DNA of 64,000 nt from Kingdonia uniflora. Lineage: Eukaryota > Streptophyta > Magnoliopsida > Ranunculales > Circaeasteraceae. The translations under genes and the position numbers were made by a program. Of this stretch, positions 22,330 to 33,933 are shown one piece after another. The notes beneath the pieces are model-generated. The model was not told the DNA's origin and ran no database searches. It saw nothing but the letters and a program-made list of their open reading frames with translations. Position 1 is the first letter of the stretch. Each line of letters begins with the position of its first letter. Where the stretch lies: assembly GCA_014058105.1 (NCBI GenBank), contig JACGCM010002543.1, forward strand, positions 1 through 64,000. Direction: 5' to 3'.

Positions 22330-22773
22330 TGATAAGAGGATTTTTGGGGTCCTTTTGAAAAATACTTGCTCAAAGTATGGTTGTCGAATTGTAGCACGGA
22401 TGAGAGGGATTGAATCCAGATGGAGGTTTGGGAAAACTAATACTTTCTAGGCCGAATTACGATTTTATAAGAGAAAAATCTAAAAGGAAGAAATATAAGT
22501 TAATTACAAAACTTATTAAGAGAAAGAGCTAAATTTTAGACTTGGCCTCTACCTTTCAAAGTACTAATCGATATATAAATAGATCCTAATATTTCTACCC
22601 ATCATATAGTAATGTTAAGACACATACGATGTTGTAAAATAAAGCACTAAATCTATGGTCAAACATTTAATGGTTATACTTTTAAGTGATGGTGAAGACT
22701 GTCTTAGAGAATTATCAACTTAACCATGGCTAGGCTTGAGTAAGGTCTCTAGTGCTTCCCCTTTAAAGATCTA
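22330..22773 (-). repeat. Solo LTR (family A), piece 1 of 3
   Basis: Starts TGATAAGAGGATTTTTGGGG directly inside the outer element. It is cut at 22,773, in the middle of the motif AAAGATCTCCAAATCAAGTC, by the Athila-like element. Pieces 2 (32,046-32,158) and 3 (61,224-61,904) complete it. The total is 1,238 bp, the length of a full family A LTR (1,258-1,260 bp). The host-site duplication is imperfect: GGATG at the left, GGTTA at the right. Confidence 0.8.
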
Positions 22774-24033
22774 TGATAAGAGGTTTGTTTTAGGGCCTCT
22801 AGCAAAATACCCGCTCAAAGTACGATTATCGAATTGTAGCACGGATGAGTGTGATCAAATCCAGAAGGAGGTTTAGGAAAATAAATACTTTCTAGGCCGA
22901 AATGAAATTTTATAAGATATAAATCTAAAAACAATAAATAAAAGCTAATTATTAAAATTAATGAGAGAGAGCTGAGGTTCGGACTTGGCCACTACCTTTC
23001 AAAACACTAATCAATATTCCACTTGATCCTAATATCTCCACCCATTATATGGTCTTGTTAAAACACATACGATGTTGTAAAATAAACCACTAAAGCTACG
23101 GTCAAGCATTTAGTGGCTATACTTTTAAGTGATGGTGAAAAGTAACTTAAAGAATTATCAACTCAACCATTGTTAGGCTTGAGTGAGTTCCCTAGAATTT
23201 TCTCTAGTTTAGATCTCCAAATCAAGTCTACGGTTTGTAGCATTTTTTTGTATCCAAAGTTATCGTACACTAAACCAAAGCTATGGTCAAGCCTTCGATA
23301 TGATGCAGTAACTTATCAATCATGAAGTACTAAGAAAAAACTAATTAAAACTTAATTAATACCAACTATTGATCATCCATGAAGAGGCCTCATCCTAGCC
23401 TTAGCAAGGAAATTAGCCGCTCATCTCGAACTTCATCTTATTAGCAACTAATAAAGACATTAACAAAAATTAAACTAAAGAAAAGAGAAGAGACAATAAA
23501 ATAAAACTAAAGCTTTAATTATTTATTCTAAACTTGCTACAATATTTGATGCCAAATTACAATAGGGAGAGGGTTCCTTTGATATGAGAAGGAACCCAAA
23601 TTTAGAAACTATACATTAAATTCTAAAGAATATTTTTATACTAATTTCTTTTAATAGTACAACCAATCACCTAATATTCTTGCATATAATTCTCTTATGT
23701 GATGCAGAGATCTTTCTTCATGGAAACTCTTGCATATATCTTCAATATAAAAAATAATCAAGGATCTTGGATGCAATATTTTCTTTGATCTTGTTCTCCA
23801 AGAATATTTGTGTATATATTTCTTCAATCTTGAGACCAAATATATTGTATCCTTGACTTTTGTACTAGGAACTGCTGGAGAGACTTTTACTTGACTTAAA
23901 GAGCTTGGTTTTAAAATTCTGTGACCAATGGCTACAATTAAACAAACGCACATAAGTACCCAATATTAAATATAATGAACGACTAAAATACATGTATGGG
24001 TATATTAAAAATATCATAATTACGCACTCATCA
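22774..24033 (-). repeat. 3' LTR of the Athila-like element (family A)
   Basis: 1,260 bp, TGATAAGAGGTTTGTTTTAG to ATTACGCACTCATCA. On the minus strand it begins TGATGAGTGCGTAATTATGA. The minus-strand spur at 23,651-23,953, which looks like an ORF, is a shadow of this repeat and recurs in every family A LTR. Confidence 0.9.
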
Positions 24034-24051
24034 AATACCCCCAAACTTGCC
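24034..24051 (-). other. Polypurine tract of the Athila-like element
   Basis: The minus strand reads GGCAAGTTTGGGGGTATT immediately before the 3' LTR start TGATGAG. The same tract borders the LTRs at 4,541 (plus) and 21,042 (minus). It primes plus-strand synthesis and confirms orientation. Confidence 0.8.
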
Positions 24052-25469
24052 TTATTCTCGTCCCCAGTAAAATAAAATAATGGCCACTTTTGCAGGGAGC
24101 ACGATTATATTTAGCATATGCAACAACCTCAGGTTTAGCCTTGTGGACGAGTATTGTCTCGTGAGGGTTTGCAGTGACTATACCCAGAAAAGTTAATAAT
24201 AACATTTTAGTCAATTCTGGAATACACATGACTCATTTACTGTGAACTTATCCTTACTTAGTTGCGATAAAAATATACCGATAGGAAATTCTTAAACCTG
24301 CTATTTTCCTAAGTATACAAAGTAATATTTTAAGCTTATTCATAACTAGAGGTACTACCTCAATATTGAAAGAGATTTAAGCATTTTGCTTTAGCTATAT
24401 TTTAGTGTACAGTGAAAATAGTTTTATCGCTTAATACATAGTATTGGATTATTTACACAGTTTTTGGTAGTTCTTACAGATATAAATTCAACGGTAAGTT
24501 TGACAAGAACCTTAGCCAATTCGCCTTCATAGAATTTAACTTTTTTTTTCTATTCTTTTGCAAGCCTTTTCTTTTGAGTACATTTTTTCTTTGTGAAGCC
24601 ACCATAATAAGAAGTTTTCGGTTAAAAATCCCTACCAGTTGGCTAAGGCTGCCAGGGTATGGTGCCCCATCATGACCTAGACTCAGGATTCTCACAAGTA
24701 ACATTTTTTTGTGCTCCTTTCACATAGTTTATGGTCAAACTCGAGAATGGTGATAATTTTTCCTCTTTCAGTTCTTAATCATGCAAGTAGCCTTGCAGCA
24801 TAAAGGTTTTTTTAAAGTACATTTGGCTTATTTTATTATTATTTTATCTTCTTAGGAATGAGCTTATTCTTAGACAGTTGTCTCCCTTGTAGATAACTAT
24901 TCTTAATATAGATGTTAAATTTCCCTTATACTGAGAAAAAATCTATAGAAGGTACCATTTGCAAAACTAAAGTGAATTGCACATTTTCAAAATATGCCAA
25001 GTTCACTTAAATTAGTTGTTAATAACAAGATAGTACATCTAGCTTAAGATAGTCCAAAATATTCAAGTGTATACTTGATACCATTACAAAATTTAGGCTT
25101 TTCCATAATATTTATGTCAAGGTAAAATCAATTTAAATGTTTGGAAATTTGTCAAAAATATTTCATAAATTGTCAAAGTGCCATTATTTCACTTTTTTTA
25201 AAAAATATTTAAAAAAATGGTTTCCTACCCCCAAACTTAAATCAAGCATTGCCCTCAATGTTTGAGAACAAGAAAATAAATTGAAGAGGAAAACTAAAAT
25301 TTCTCACCTGAATGTGTCATGGGTTACCTCCTAAGAAGCGCTAAGTTTTCCATCTTCAACTAGACGAATGTACCCTCATATTTATATGATTTGCAATGGT
25401 TCTATAGGGGTACACAATATCAGCTCTAATATACTGGATCATCTAGAAATGTTATCTTTTTATTAAAAT
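24052..25469 (-). other. 3' internal non-coding region, no env-like ORF
   Basis: About 1.4 kb between the integrase end and the PPT. Many Athila elements have an envelope-like ORF in this position, but none is visible here. The short frame at 24,474-24,704 is not conserved in the related copies at 4.9-5.4 kb and 21.1-22.3 kb. The sequence order is shared with those copies, which shows that it is part of the family rather than a deletion scar. Confidence 0.6.
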
Positions 25470-27502
25470 TGTAAGACTCTAAGTATGTTTTTAATCATTG
25501 GCCATTGATCTTAAAAATATTTAGGTTCTTAGGATCCTCCACCTCCACGGTCCCATGAGGAAAAATTGCTTTAACCGTATAGGGGCAATGCCAACGGGAT
25601 CGTAGTTTCCTGGGAAATAGACGAAGCTTGGAGTTACAAGGCAATACCTTTTGATTTGACTCAAAGTTTTACGAATAATTGATTTATCGTAAAAAGCTTA
25701 GGTATGTTTCTTGTAAATTTTTAAATTTTTATAAGCCTCATGACAGAGTTCATCCAACTTGGAAAGTTGAAGCTTTCTCTTGGACCCAGCTGGTGCATCT
25801 CAAAGTTAAGGGCATTCGTGGCCAAAAGAGGTTTTTGCTCTAGTTCCAAAGGAAAGTGGCAAGCCTTCTCAAAGACAAGCCGAAAGGGTGATATTCAAAT
25901 CGGGGTTTTATAAGCTGTTAGATAGGCCCAAAGAGCATCATCCAGACGATCGGACCAGTCTTTGCGATCAGTTTGAATAACTTTTTATAAAATTCTTTTT
26001 ATCTCTCGATTGGAAACTTCTACTTGACCACTTATTTGTAGATGGTAAGGTGTGGAAACTTTATGAGTGATTGAATAATTTTTCAATAAAGTTTGAAAAA
26101 CACGATTGCAAAAATATTTTCCACCATCGCTAATAACTGCTCGAGGAGTGCCAAAACGATAAAAAATATTTTTCATCAATTTGACCACAGGTTTATGGTC
26201 ATTTTTCAGACATGCTACTACTTCAACCCATTTGGAGACATAGTCCAATGTGACTAAAATATAAAGGTTTTCATGAGAAGAAGGAAGCGGGCACATAAAA
26301 TCTATGCGCCGAGCATCAAAATTTTCAGCAATAAGAATGTTATTTAAGGGAATCATGTTGCGGTGAAAAATATTGTCAGTCCCCTGACATCAATCACAAG
26401 TAGAACAAAAGGTCTATATATTACAGAAAAGGGTAGGCCAATGAAGGCCAGATTGAAGAATTTTGGCAGCTGTTTTCTTGGCACAAAAAGGCCCCCCATT
26501 GGCATAGGTGTGGCAAAACATAACTACGCTCTGGAACTCATTATTTGGAATGCACCTTCTAATAACTTGGTCAGAACAAAATTTATACAGATAAGGGTCG
26601 CCCCAACTGAAACATCTTACCACGTGTAAGAATTTGGTTTTATCTTGCTTAGACCAGTGGTTAGGCAATCGTTCAGTAGAAAGATAATTGATAATGTCGG
26701 CATACCATGGTAGTTGTATAATAGCCATAAATTTCTCATTAGGAAATATCTCTAAGCTAGGGAGGAGATCTTCATAACCTTCAATCAAAACTCAGGATAA
26801 ATGGCCTGCTACAACATTTTTGACACTTTTCTTATTTTAAATTTTGATTTCAATTTATTGTAATAAGAGAATCCATTGGATTAGCCAAGCCTATCGTCCT
26901 TTTAGGATAATAAATATTTTTAGGCTATGTGATCGGTGTAGATAATGATTTTGGACCCAACAAGATATGAACAAAAATTTTCTAATGCAAACACAATGGC
27001 TAATAACTCATTCTCAGTGGTGGAGTAATTCATTTGTGCATCATTGAGTGCGCGACTGGAATAGTAAATTGCATGAGGTTTTTATCTACTATTTACCCTA
27101 AAACTGCTCCAACAGCGTAGTTAGATGCATCACACATCAATTTAAATGGAAGATCCTAGTTAGGCGGTTGGATGATTTGAGCAGAAGTTAATAAAAGTTT
27201 GAGCTTCTCAAAATCTCTAGAACATTCATCATTAAAGTTGAAATCAGTGTCCTTAGCAAGTAAATTCAACAAGGGTTGGGAAATTTTGCTAAATTTTTTT
27301 ATGAACCGACGATAAAATCCCCATGACCTAGAAATGATCAAATGGCCTTAACCGTCCGAGGGGGAGGTAAGGAAGAAATAATATTGATTTTGGCCTTCTT
27401 AACTTCTATCCCATTGTTGGAGGTGATATGCCAAAGAACTATCCCTTGAATCACCATGAAGTGACACTTTTCCCAGTTTAATACCAAATTACTTTATGTA
27501 CA
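25470..27502 (-). pseudogene. Athila-like RNase H and integrase (broken)
   Basis: Minus strand, in order. RT connection and thumb at 27,156-27,341 (GFYRRFIKKFSKISQPLLNL) and degenerate RNase H around 26,880-27,100. Integrase zinc-binding domain at 26,414-26,788 (PYLYKFCSDQVIRRCIPNNE, KTAAKILQSGLHWPTLF). Integrase core at 25,985-26,356 ([50 protein letters not shown]), with the D, D and E positions present. The C-terminal part is at 25,490-25,980 (WSDRLDDALWAYLTAYKTPI, then VEVEDPKNLNIFKINGQ with a shift). Stops and frameshifts separate the open pieces. Integrase joins the cDNA ends to the host chromosome. Confidence 0.9.
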
Positions 27503-28771
27503 TCATTCTAGCAGGATCTCCAAATGGTGTAAATAATCATCAAAAGAGGAACCCAACACTAAAATATCATCCATGAAGATTTTGATAAATTTATCAACCA
27601 TATCAGAGAAAATGCTCATCATACAACGTTGAAATGTAGCGGGTGCATTAAACAAACCAAATGCCATTCGTCGATAAGCATAAGTCTCATAGGGACATGT
27701 GAATGTGGTTTTCTCCTGATCCTCTGGAGTGATGGGGATCTGATTATATCCAGAATAATCGTCAAGAAAAAAGTAATATCTTTTTCCGGCTAAACGGTTA
27801 AACATTTGATTAATGAATGGTAGAGGAAAATGATCTTTCCTAGTGACCATGTTCAACTTTATGTAATCGATACAAACACGCCACCCGATGGTCATACGGG
27901 TAGGAATTAATTTATTATTATCATTTTTGACTATAGCGATCCCTGATTTCTTGGGTTCAACTTGAATAGGGCTAACCCACTTACTATCTGAAATAGGGTA
28001 TATGATACCCAAGTCTAAAAGCTTGAGAGCTTCCTTTATAACCACCTCCATCATAGTTAGATTTAAACGATGTTGCATCTCGCACAAATTTTTAGCACCT
28101 TCTTCGAGATTGATGCGATGCATGCATACGGCCGGGCTAATTCCCTTCAAGTCTGTTATAGAACACCCTAATACTGATTTGTGTTTTCTAAGGATACTTA
28201 ACAGTCTACCTTCCTGGTCAACATCTAGAATGGAAGCTATTAGCACAGGTAGAGTTTCAGAATGAACTAGAAAGGCATACTTGAGAGTATTGGGTAATGG
28301 CTTTAGGTCTAACTTGGGTGGTTTAACAATAGAAGAAATAGGGAAAGTAATTGATGGTTGAAAAGGTTCTAGTCTAGGTCTCCATTTGGACATGTTAAAA
28401 ATAGGAGTTGAGTCGAGTAAGGTATTAAACTCTTCAATGATTGAGTCTTCGTCAAAGTCCCCACCAAAGTTTACTAGACATAATTCTAATGGGTCCTCAG
28501 AAAAGAATTTAGGGAAAGAGTTGTGAACTAGAGAGTCAATCATATTAAGCTCAACTATGGCATCAAAATCAGGCACTTGAGTATTATTGTTTAAAATATT
28601 GAGTTGGATTTTTAAGTCGCCCATAGATAGTTGTAAGGCCCTATTGATGCAATTGATAATGTCATGGGCAGTAGCATAAAAAGAGTAGCCCAATATGACA
28701 TAATTCACGAAGGTATATCGCTCACCACTGGGGAGGGGTCCAATAGTCCCTAAGATATTTAGCCACAACAA
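27503..28771 (-). CDS. Athila-like pol ORF: end of protease plus reverse transcriptase (partial)
   Basis: The longest open frame in the window, 422 codons from ATG at 28,771. Residues about 25-60 (VILGYSFYATAHDIINC) are the tail of the retropepsin domain, so the catalytic DTG half is missing. Residues about 95-190 are the linker (SEDPLELCLVNFG, NTLLDSTPIFNMSKWRPRLE, LKPLPNTLKYAFLV). RT follows with ISPAVCMHRINLEEGAK, GIIYPISDSKWVSPIQVEPK, GWRVCIDYIKLN, HFPLPFINQM, DDYSGYNQIPITPEDQEKTT, AFGLFNAPATFQRCMMSIFS and the catalytic FMDD box (27,567-27,578). FMDD is usual for Athila. The ORF stops at the RT thumb, so the protein is incomplete. The ATG may only be an internal Met of a former polyprotein. 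Confidence 0.9.
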   Translation of the reverse strand: MLWLNILGTIGPLPSGERYTFVNYVILGYSFYATAHDIINCINRALQLSMGDLKIQLNILNNNTQVPDFDAIVELNMIDSLVHNSFPKFFSEDPLELCLVNFGGDFDEDSIIEEFNTLLDSTPIFNMSKWRPRLEPFQPSITFPISSIVKPPKLDLKPLPNTLKYAFLVHSETLPVLIASILDVDQEGRLLSILRKHKSVLGCSITDLKGISPAVCMHRINLEEGAKNLCEMQHRLNLTMMEVVIKEALKLLDLGIIYPISDSKWVSPIQVEPKKSGIAIVKNDNNKLIPTRMTIGWRVCIDYIKLNMVTRKDHFPLPFINQMFNRLAGKRYYFFLDDYSGYNQIPITPEDQEKTTFTCPYETYAYRRMAFGLFNAPATFQRCMMSIFSDMVDKFIKIFMDDILVLGSSFDDYLHHLEILLE

Positions 28772-29009
28772 TGATTGGGGGTTCGACTTCTAACTCAACA
28801 ACAAGCTCAATTGGGTCAACTCCATATACATAACCTTCCTCCAAAATTGGGGATCTTAAGGTCTCTATTGTGCTGATTGGCGAGGTAGTCACCCTTTTCG
28901 CTTTGGCTGAGGTGATTGGTTATAAATAGGCAAATGTTCTGGTAAACTTCCTAAACATTTTTCTCAACGTGTCCATTTGATCATGCACAAACTAATATGC
29001 GATAAAATT
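28772..29009 (-). other. Short remnant upstream of pol where gag should be
   Basis: Only 238 bp separate pol from the shared leader. On the minus strand a short frame shows RSPILEEGYVYGVDPIELVV, shifted by one base relative to the pol ORF. It has no gag signature. Either gag and the first half of protease were deleted, or this lineage relies on gag from elsewhere. Confidence 0.5.
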
Positions 29010-30767
29010 CAGCACCCGATGCTGTAAACAATCAATAAAACCTATAATCTAACACTTCAACTTTTTTTTAAGAAGTAATAAGTAGGTCTCCCCTATATTC
29101 TTCTATGTTCACTAAAAGGTAGGATGGTCAAAGGCTTTGGTTCCTATACTCCCCTGCGTCACTGTGCTAGTTTTAGCTTTTAGCTTAGAGTAAAGGTTCA
29201 GTCCTCACACCCGAGTGAGTTGCCTTATCGTACGTCAGTACTCGGAATGGTGACGTCACAAACCTAAAACCAGTATTTTACAGCGCTAAGATGGGGCCGT
29301 ATTCTACGAACCCGTGTTTATACCCCGGTCTAGTACACCTATCATTTGGGTGATGAAATCACGCTGGAATTTAGCTACTCTTTTTTAATATCAGTTTTTT
29401 CAAGTCTAGGACGTTCAATTTTTGTATAATACGAATTTCTTCGTATCCTTAATAGGTGGTCCCACTTGCTAGAGAGCTTTTTGGGTGATGAAATCCCATA
29501 AGTTCTTAACAGTTTTTACCTTTACTAATGTTGGAATGAAAAGGAATTTAAACAAGTCAATAGGTTAATCCAACCACAACAAATATTTAATTAGAACTGT
29601 GTGTATTTACACAGTTCACACGACTTTATGTTCCTTGTGCGGGAGTAGAGCGGATATGAACCCCATTTAGATGTCAAGTTTATAGAGGTACCAACCTACG
29701 GTAAGTATTTCCCGGTTAAGCTGTGGCTACCCCTTCACTTATGGGGCAAAAAGAAGGATGGAGGTAAAGATTCTTTAAGCGTTGCGCAAGTTGTTCACGT
29801 TATCTCCCCTTTATTTCTAACCCACACGTTTTAAACAGTAGGCTTCTATGAGGTTTAGCACTTTGATTCTCCTTGCCTCTTAAGACCAAGTTTGTTCAAA
29901 CCAATCTGTATGACTAGAATAACAGTATACCGGCCTCAGCAAAATTTAATACAAGTCATATCACAAAATAATTGTAAATTTGTGCTTTATAAGTCAACCA
30001 AGCATGTACTTAACCCTAAGTGAAATCACGTGCCAGCAACTTCAAACTTCTATTAGTTTTGAACACCAATCACTAAATTACGGGATAAAAGACATTGGTG
30101 CTATATCATGAAAATAAATAAAAACACAATCAAGCATAGTACTATGCACCAACCATAGCCTTTATGCAATGCTAAAATAAAATAAAATAAGTTCATGTGA
30201 ATAAGTAGATAGCAAGCATTAAATCCGGCCCCAAGTGCCTTTAGCAAAGAGTTGAAACTACTATTATTCTAAGTCTCCAATACTATATGAATCTGAGCAC
30301 CACAAACTCAAACTTACATAAGGATTAGTATGAGATTTGGGCATATATGCAATAAAGAAGAAGGAAGTATTGTACCTTCTCTTACCCTCAAACAACCATT
30401 AGTATTGCAGTACCAAGGTCCACAAGTACTTTAAAATTAGAGCACTCAACAAGAAAGTAGTTACTCGAGTACGGACCCCAAGCAAACTTACTTTTTAAAC
30501 GATTTGAGAAATTAGTACTACTTCAATGGGGTAGCCAAAGAGTACACACCTCAAAGAGCACAAACAAACGTTAGGGGATCCTTTTTTTCTTTATTCTCAA
30601 GTTTAAATTAGAGAAACGACAATAATAGAAACACTATAATAGGATTACCAGCCCACTATACTTTTTAATAAATATTAGAAACAATGAATTTAGAAATCAG
30701 TGGCATGGTATTAAAAAGATTTAGCAAAGAAAATTCGGTATTAGAAAGAATTGTTTTTAATGATGCC
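29010..30767 (-). other. Long 5' leader of the Athila-like element (copy L2)
   Basis: About 1.76 kb of non-coding sequence matching L1 (6,444-8,097) and L3 (55,080-55,868). Landmarks are the TATACTCCCCTGCGTCACTG block (29,141), GAGTGAGTTGCCTTATCGTA (29,212), GTACACCTATCATTTGGGTG (29,331) and GTACCAACCTACGG (29,688). It ends with ATTCGGTATTAGAAAGAATT before the PBS; the same phrase precedes the lost PBS at 57,560. No conserved ORF was seen. Confidence 0.65.
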
Positions 30768-30785
30768 TCCCCGGCAACGGCGCCA
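30768..30785 (-). other. Intact tRNA-Asp primer-binding site
   Basis: The minus strand reads TGGCGCCGTTGCCGGGGA, an 18-base perfect complement to the plant tRNA-Asp 3' end as I know it. It lies two bases from the LTR end. Priming from tRNA-Asp is established for Athila elements. Confidence 0.92.
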
Positions 30786-30787
30786 TG

Positions 30788-32045
30788 TGATAAGAGGCTT
30801 TTTTAGGGCCTCTAGCAAAATACTCACCCAAAGTACTATTATCAAATTGTAGCACAAATGAGTGAGATCGAATCCACAAGGAGGTTTGGGAAAAAAATAG
30901 TTTCTAGGCCGAATTATGATTTTATAAGAGATTAATCTAAAAGTTATAAATAAAAGCTAATTATAAAACTTAATTAGAGAGAGTTATGGTTCGGACTTGG
31001 CCTCTACCTTTCAATGCACTAATCAATATTAAACTATATCCTAATATCTCCACCCATCATATTTTTGTGTTTAAACACATGCAATGCTGTAAAATAAACT
31101 ACTAAATATATGACCAAGCATTTAGTGGCTATACTGTTAAGTGATGGTGAAGAGTGTCTTAGAGAATTATCAACTCAACCATGGCTAGGCTTGAGTGCGT
31201 TCTCTAGTGTTTTCTCTTATTTACATCTCCAAATCAAGTCTATGGTTAGTAGCACTTGTTTGTATCCAAAGTTATCGTATATCAAACCGAAGTTATATTC
31301 AAGCCTTCAAAATGATGAACTAACTTATCAATCATGAAGTACTAAGAGAAAACTAATTAAACCTAATTAATACCAACTATTGCTCATCTAAGAAGAGGCC
31401 TCATCCTAGCCTTAGCAAGGAGATTAACCGCTCATCTTGGACTTCATCGCATTAATAACTAATGTAGACATTAACAAAAATTAAACTAAAGAGAAGAGAA
31501 GAGACAATTAAATAAAACTAAGACTTTAATTATTTATTCTAAACTTGCTCCAATATGAGATTCATAATTAGAATAGGGGGAGGGTTGCTTTTATAGGTGA
31601 TGGAACCCAAATTTAGAAACTATACATTAAATTCGAAAGAATATTTGTATACTAATTTCTTTTAATATTATAACCAATTACCTAATATTCTTGCATATAA
31701 TTCCCTTATGTGATATAAATATCTTTCTTCATGGAAACTCTTGCATATATCTTCAATATAAAATTTCTTCAAGGATCTTTGATACAATATCTTCTTTGAT
31801 CTTATTCTCCATGAATAATTATGTATATATTTCTTTAATTTTGAGACCAAATATATTGTGTCTTTGACTTTTTGTGTTAGGAACTACTAGAGATACTTTT
31901 ACTTGACTTTAAAAGCTTAGTTTTAAAATTTCATCTCTAATAGCTGCAATCAAACAAACGCACATAAGTACCCAAAATTAAATATAATGGACGACTAAAA
32001 TACTTGTTCGGGTATATTAAAAATATCATAATTACGCGCTCATCA
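30788..32045 (-). repeat. 5' LTR of the Athila-like element (family A)
   Basis: 1,258 bp, TGATAAGAGGCTTTTTTAGG to ATTACGCGCTCATCA. The minus-strand TATA box lies in the TTGCTTTTATAGG block near 31,587 (minus CCTATAAAAGCAA). Transcription would run left through the leader into pol. Confidence 0.9.
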
Positions 32046-32158
32046 ATCTCAAAATCAAGTCTACAGTTAGTAGCACTTGCTTGTATCTTAAGTTATTCTA
32101 CACCAAACCAAAACTATGGATAAGCCTTCGATATGATGAAATAACTTATCAATTATAA
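32046..32158 (-). repeat. Solo LTR (family A), piece 2 of 3
   Basis: Starts with the duplicated target ATCTC, then AAAATCAAGTCTACAGTTAG, continuing piece 1 exactly where it was cut. It ends at TTATCAATTATAA, where the CACTA element enters; TAA at 32,156-32,158 is its target duplication. Confidence 0.85.
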
Positions 32159-33331
32159 CACTACCAAAAAATGACTTTCAGTGACATAACAAGTAGAGAT
32201 TTTATGATAGATGAACTTGTCACAAGCTTACGACAGGCATTTTTCATAAGCAAAATTAAAATCACTATCGCCAAATTTTTGGAAAAAGTAATAGTAATTG
32301 CGACAATGCAACTGTAACACAAATGGTTATATTTTTAGGTATAGGAAGCGGTTTGTCATCGACTTTCCTCTCAGTGTATAAAAACATAAAACTGAATCTC
32401 AATTTTTTTTTCTCTCCCACAATTCTTCATTTCCCTCTCACGATTTCTCTTTCATGATTCTTCTCTACACAATTTCCCTCCATACTTGCCTCAATTTTGC
32501 ACCAAAACCTCATTATTGATGTACTCTTTCAATCATCTCTTTCAATTTCTTATTTATTGGACTCTATGATGATAATCCTTCCTCCCTTATTCTACCCAAC
32601 ATCATCTTCCAGCCACCAAAACCATTCTTAACACACACTACTAGTACAATTCAAATACACACTAGACATTCTCCATAAGGGCCATCCCTTCAATTCCTTC
32701 AAGTTTCAGCTCCATGGGACCTATAATCTCTCCCCCTCCAACAAATCCAAAGCTATTACTACTACTACATCCATGAACACAAAGTAATTTTTCAAAATTC
32801 TCCCATGTTTTAGTGTTTATATTAGATTTTTTTGGAATTCACGGGTACCACTTACGATATTTTTTAATGTGTATCTTTATTTTTATTTCATAGATTTACT
32901 GAAGTATGCATTAGATTCTTCAACTTTCTTTGGATTCTAATTAAGACCCACCTTTTCTCTTTGATGAAATAACAAGGTTTTGTGTTTTTAACTATTTCTG
33001 GTTTTTAATAAAAATGGGTTTATTTGTTGAAGTAAACCAACAGTTGGATTAATAAACTAGCCTATTTATACGTGTTTGTCAAAATGTCTAAATAGGAGAT
33101 TGGGAAAATGTTTTTATTTATTTGTACAAATTATTTATGATTTTAAAGCTATTAGCATTATTTTACTGAAGGTTGTATATCACTCTTACATGCCCATATG
33201 CCCAACGTTAGATCACTACGAACTACAAAGTTGATATTTCCTTTAATCTTCAATTTCTTGTAGGTTTTTAGTATTTGTGGAGTTGTAACTTAGATCTATC
33301 TCTGGCCCTAGCCCTCTTGCAGGCAGGGTAT
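32159..33331 (+). other. Left arm of the CACTA element
   Basis: About 1.17 kb. Sub-terminal GCGACAA, ATCGCCAAA and ACGACAGG motifs recall the GCGACG-rich sub-terminal repeats of CACTA elements. A plus-strand TATA box TGTATAAAAAC (32,375-32,385) is followed by a pyrimidine-rich stretch, like a promoter and 5' UTR. Short frames follow without a recognisable protein. The arm is cut at 33,331 by the Tat-like LTR, with no matching duplication on the other side. Confidence 0.65.
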
Positions 33332-33920
33332 TGTAGGGACCAGATTTTGTAAAGCTCTAACTAGCTAGAAATCGATCCTTACACCAAGAACTATTATGCC
33401 AAGAATTAAATAAGAGATAACACTTGACACAGGGGTTTTAGCGTGGAAAACCTGTGAATAGGTAAAAACCACAACCTCGAGTGGAGAATTTTGTGAAAGT
33501 AGTATTATTGCTTGAGAAAGTGATAAAATCTGATTACAAGAATTAATCTAAGATAAAATAGCTAGAGATAAGATAATTGCATGTATCGAATTCTCTGCTT
33601 TCCTCCCTTTTTCTTTAGGAGCTCTGCCACTTTATAGATCCTGTTCTCAGCTTGACATCGTGCTCGAACATGTTATCCTGAAAGTGGGAGTCATAGGCAG
33701 TTGAGTGTGTAACTCCTAGCTCATGGGAGATAGGTGTATGTTGACTTGTTTTGTTTACATCTATTGTGGACGATCCACGTTCTGCTTGAGTTCGTGGTCG
33801 ATGTGTAACTATTAACATGTTTGTTTATGCTTGAGTCTAGTACTGAATAAGATCGAGTCTTCTAGAGCTCAAGGTATAGATGAGATCGAGTGTCCATAGC
33901 TCGAGGGAAAAGTCCCTATA
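33332..33920 (-). repeat. 3' LTR of the long Tat-like element
   Basis: 589 bp, TGTAGGGACCAGATTTTGTA to AAAAGTCCCTATA (TACA expected). It shows the TTTTAGCGTGGAAAACCTGT block near 33,440. The minus-strand TATA box ATCTATAAAGTGG is in the 33,629-33,642 area. It matches the split 5' LTR at 50,598/53,146 over its whole length. Terminal bases GGGAC/GTCCC form a short inverted repeat. Confidence 0.8.
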
Positions 33921-33933
33921 ATCGCCCCCTCAC
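33921..33933 (-). other. Polypurine tract of the long Tat-like element
   Basis: The minus strand reads GTGAGGGGGCGAT immediately before the 3' LTR start. The purine-rich core GAGGGGGCGA would prime plus-strand synthesis. This supports placing the LTR end at 33,920. Confidence 0.7.

Larger units (their letters stand above)
22774..32045 (-). mobile_element. Athila-like Ty3/gypsy element carrying pol but no gag
   Basis: A minus-strand element of 9,272 bp with both LTRs (22,774-24,033 and 30,788-32,045), PPT, an exact tRNA-Asp PBS, a long leader and pol from the end of protease to integrase. It is flanked by ATCTA at 22,769-22,773 and ATCTC at 32,046-32,050, a 5-bp duplication with one change. 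The target was a solo LTR of its own family. The two LTRs differ at roughly one base in ten by eye, so the insertion is not recent. There is no room for gag: pol starts about 240 bp inside the leader end. Confidence 0.9.

Noticed and set aside
23651..23953. Minus-strand frame of 100 codons, with look-alikes at 31,668, 60,126 and 4,683
   Set aside because: It is a recurrent open stretch of the family A LTR (SRLKKYIHKYSWR-like) that varies in frame between copies. It is more likely repeat sequence than a gene.
24052..25469. Envelope-like ORF expected 3' of Athila integrase
   Set aside because: No frame over 80 codons is conserved among the three copies of this region, and no signal or membrane segment is consistent between them.
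28002..28265. Plus-strand frame of 87 codons
   Set aside because: It lies entirely antisense to the conserved RT ORF and has no supporting signal.
30768..30785. Possible tRNA-Asp gene
   Set aside because: Only the 18-base 3' end is present and it abuts an LTR terminus, so it is a primer-binding site.
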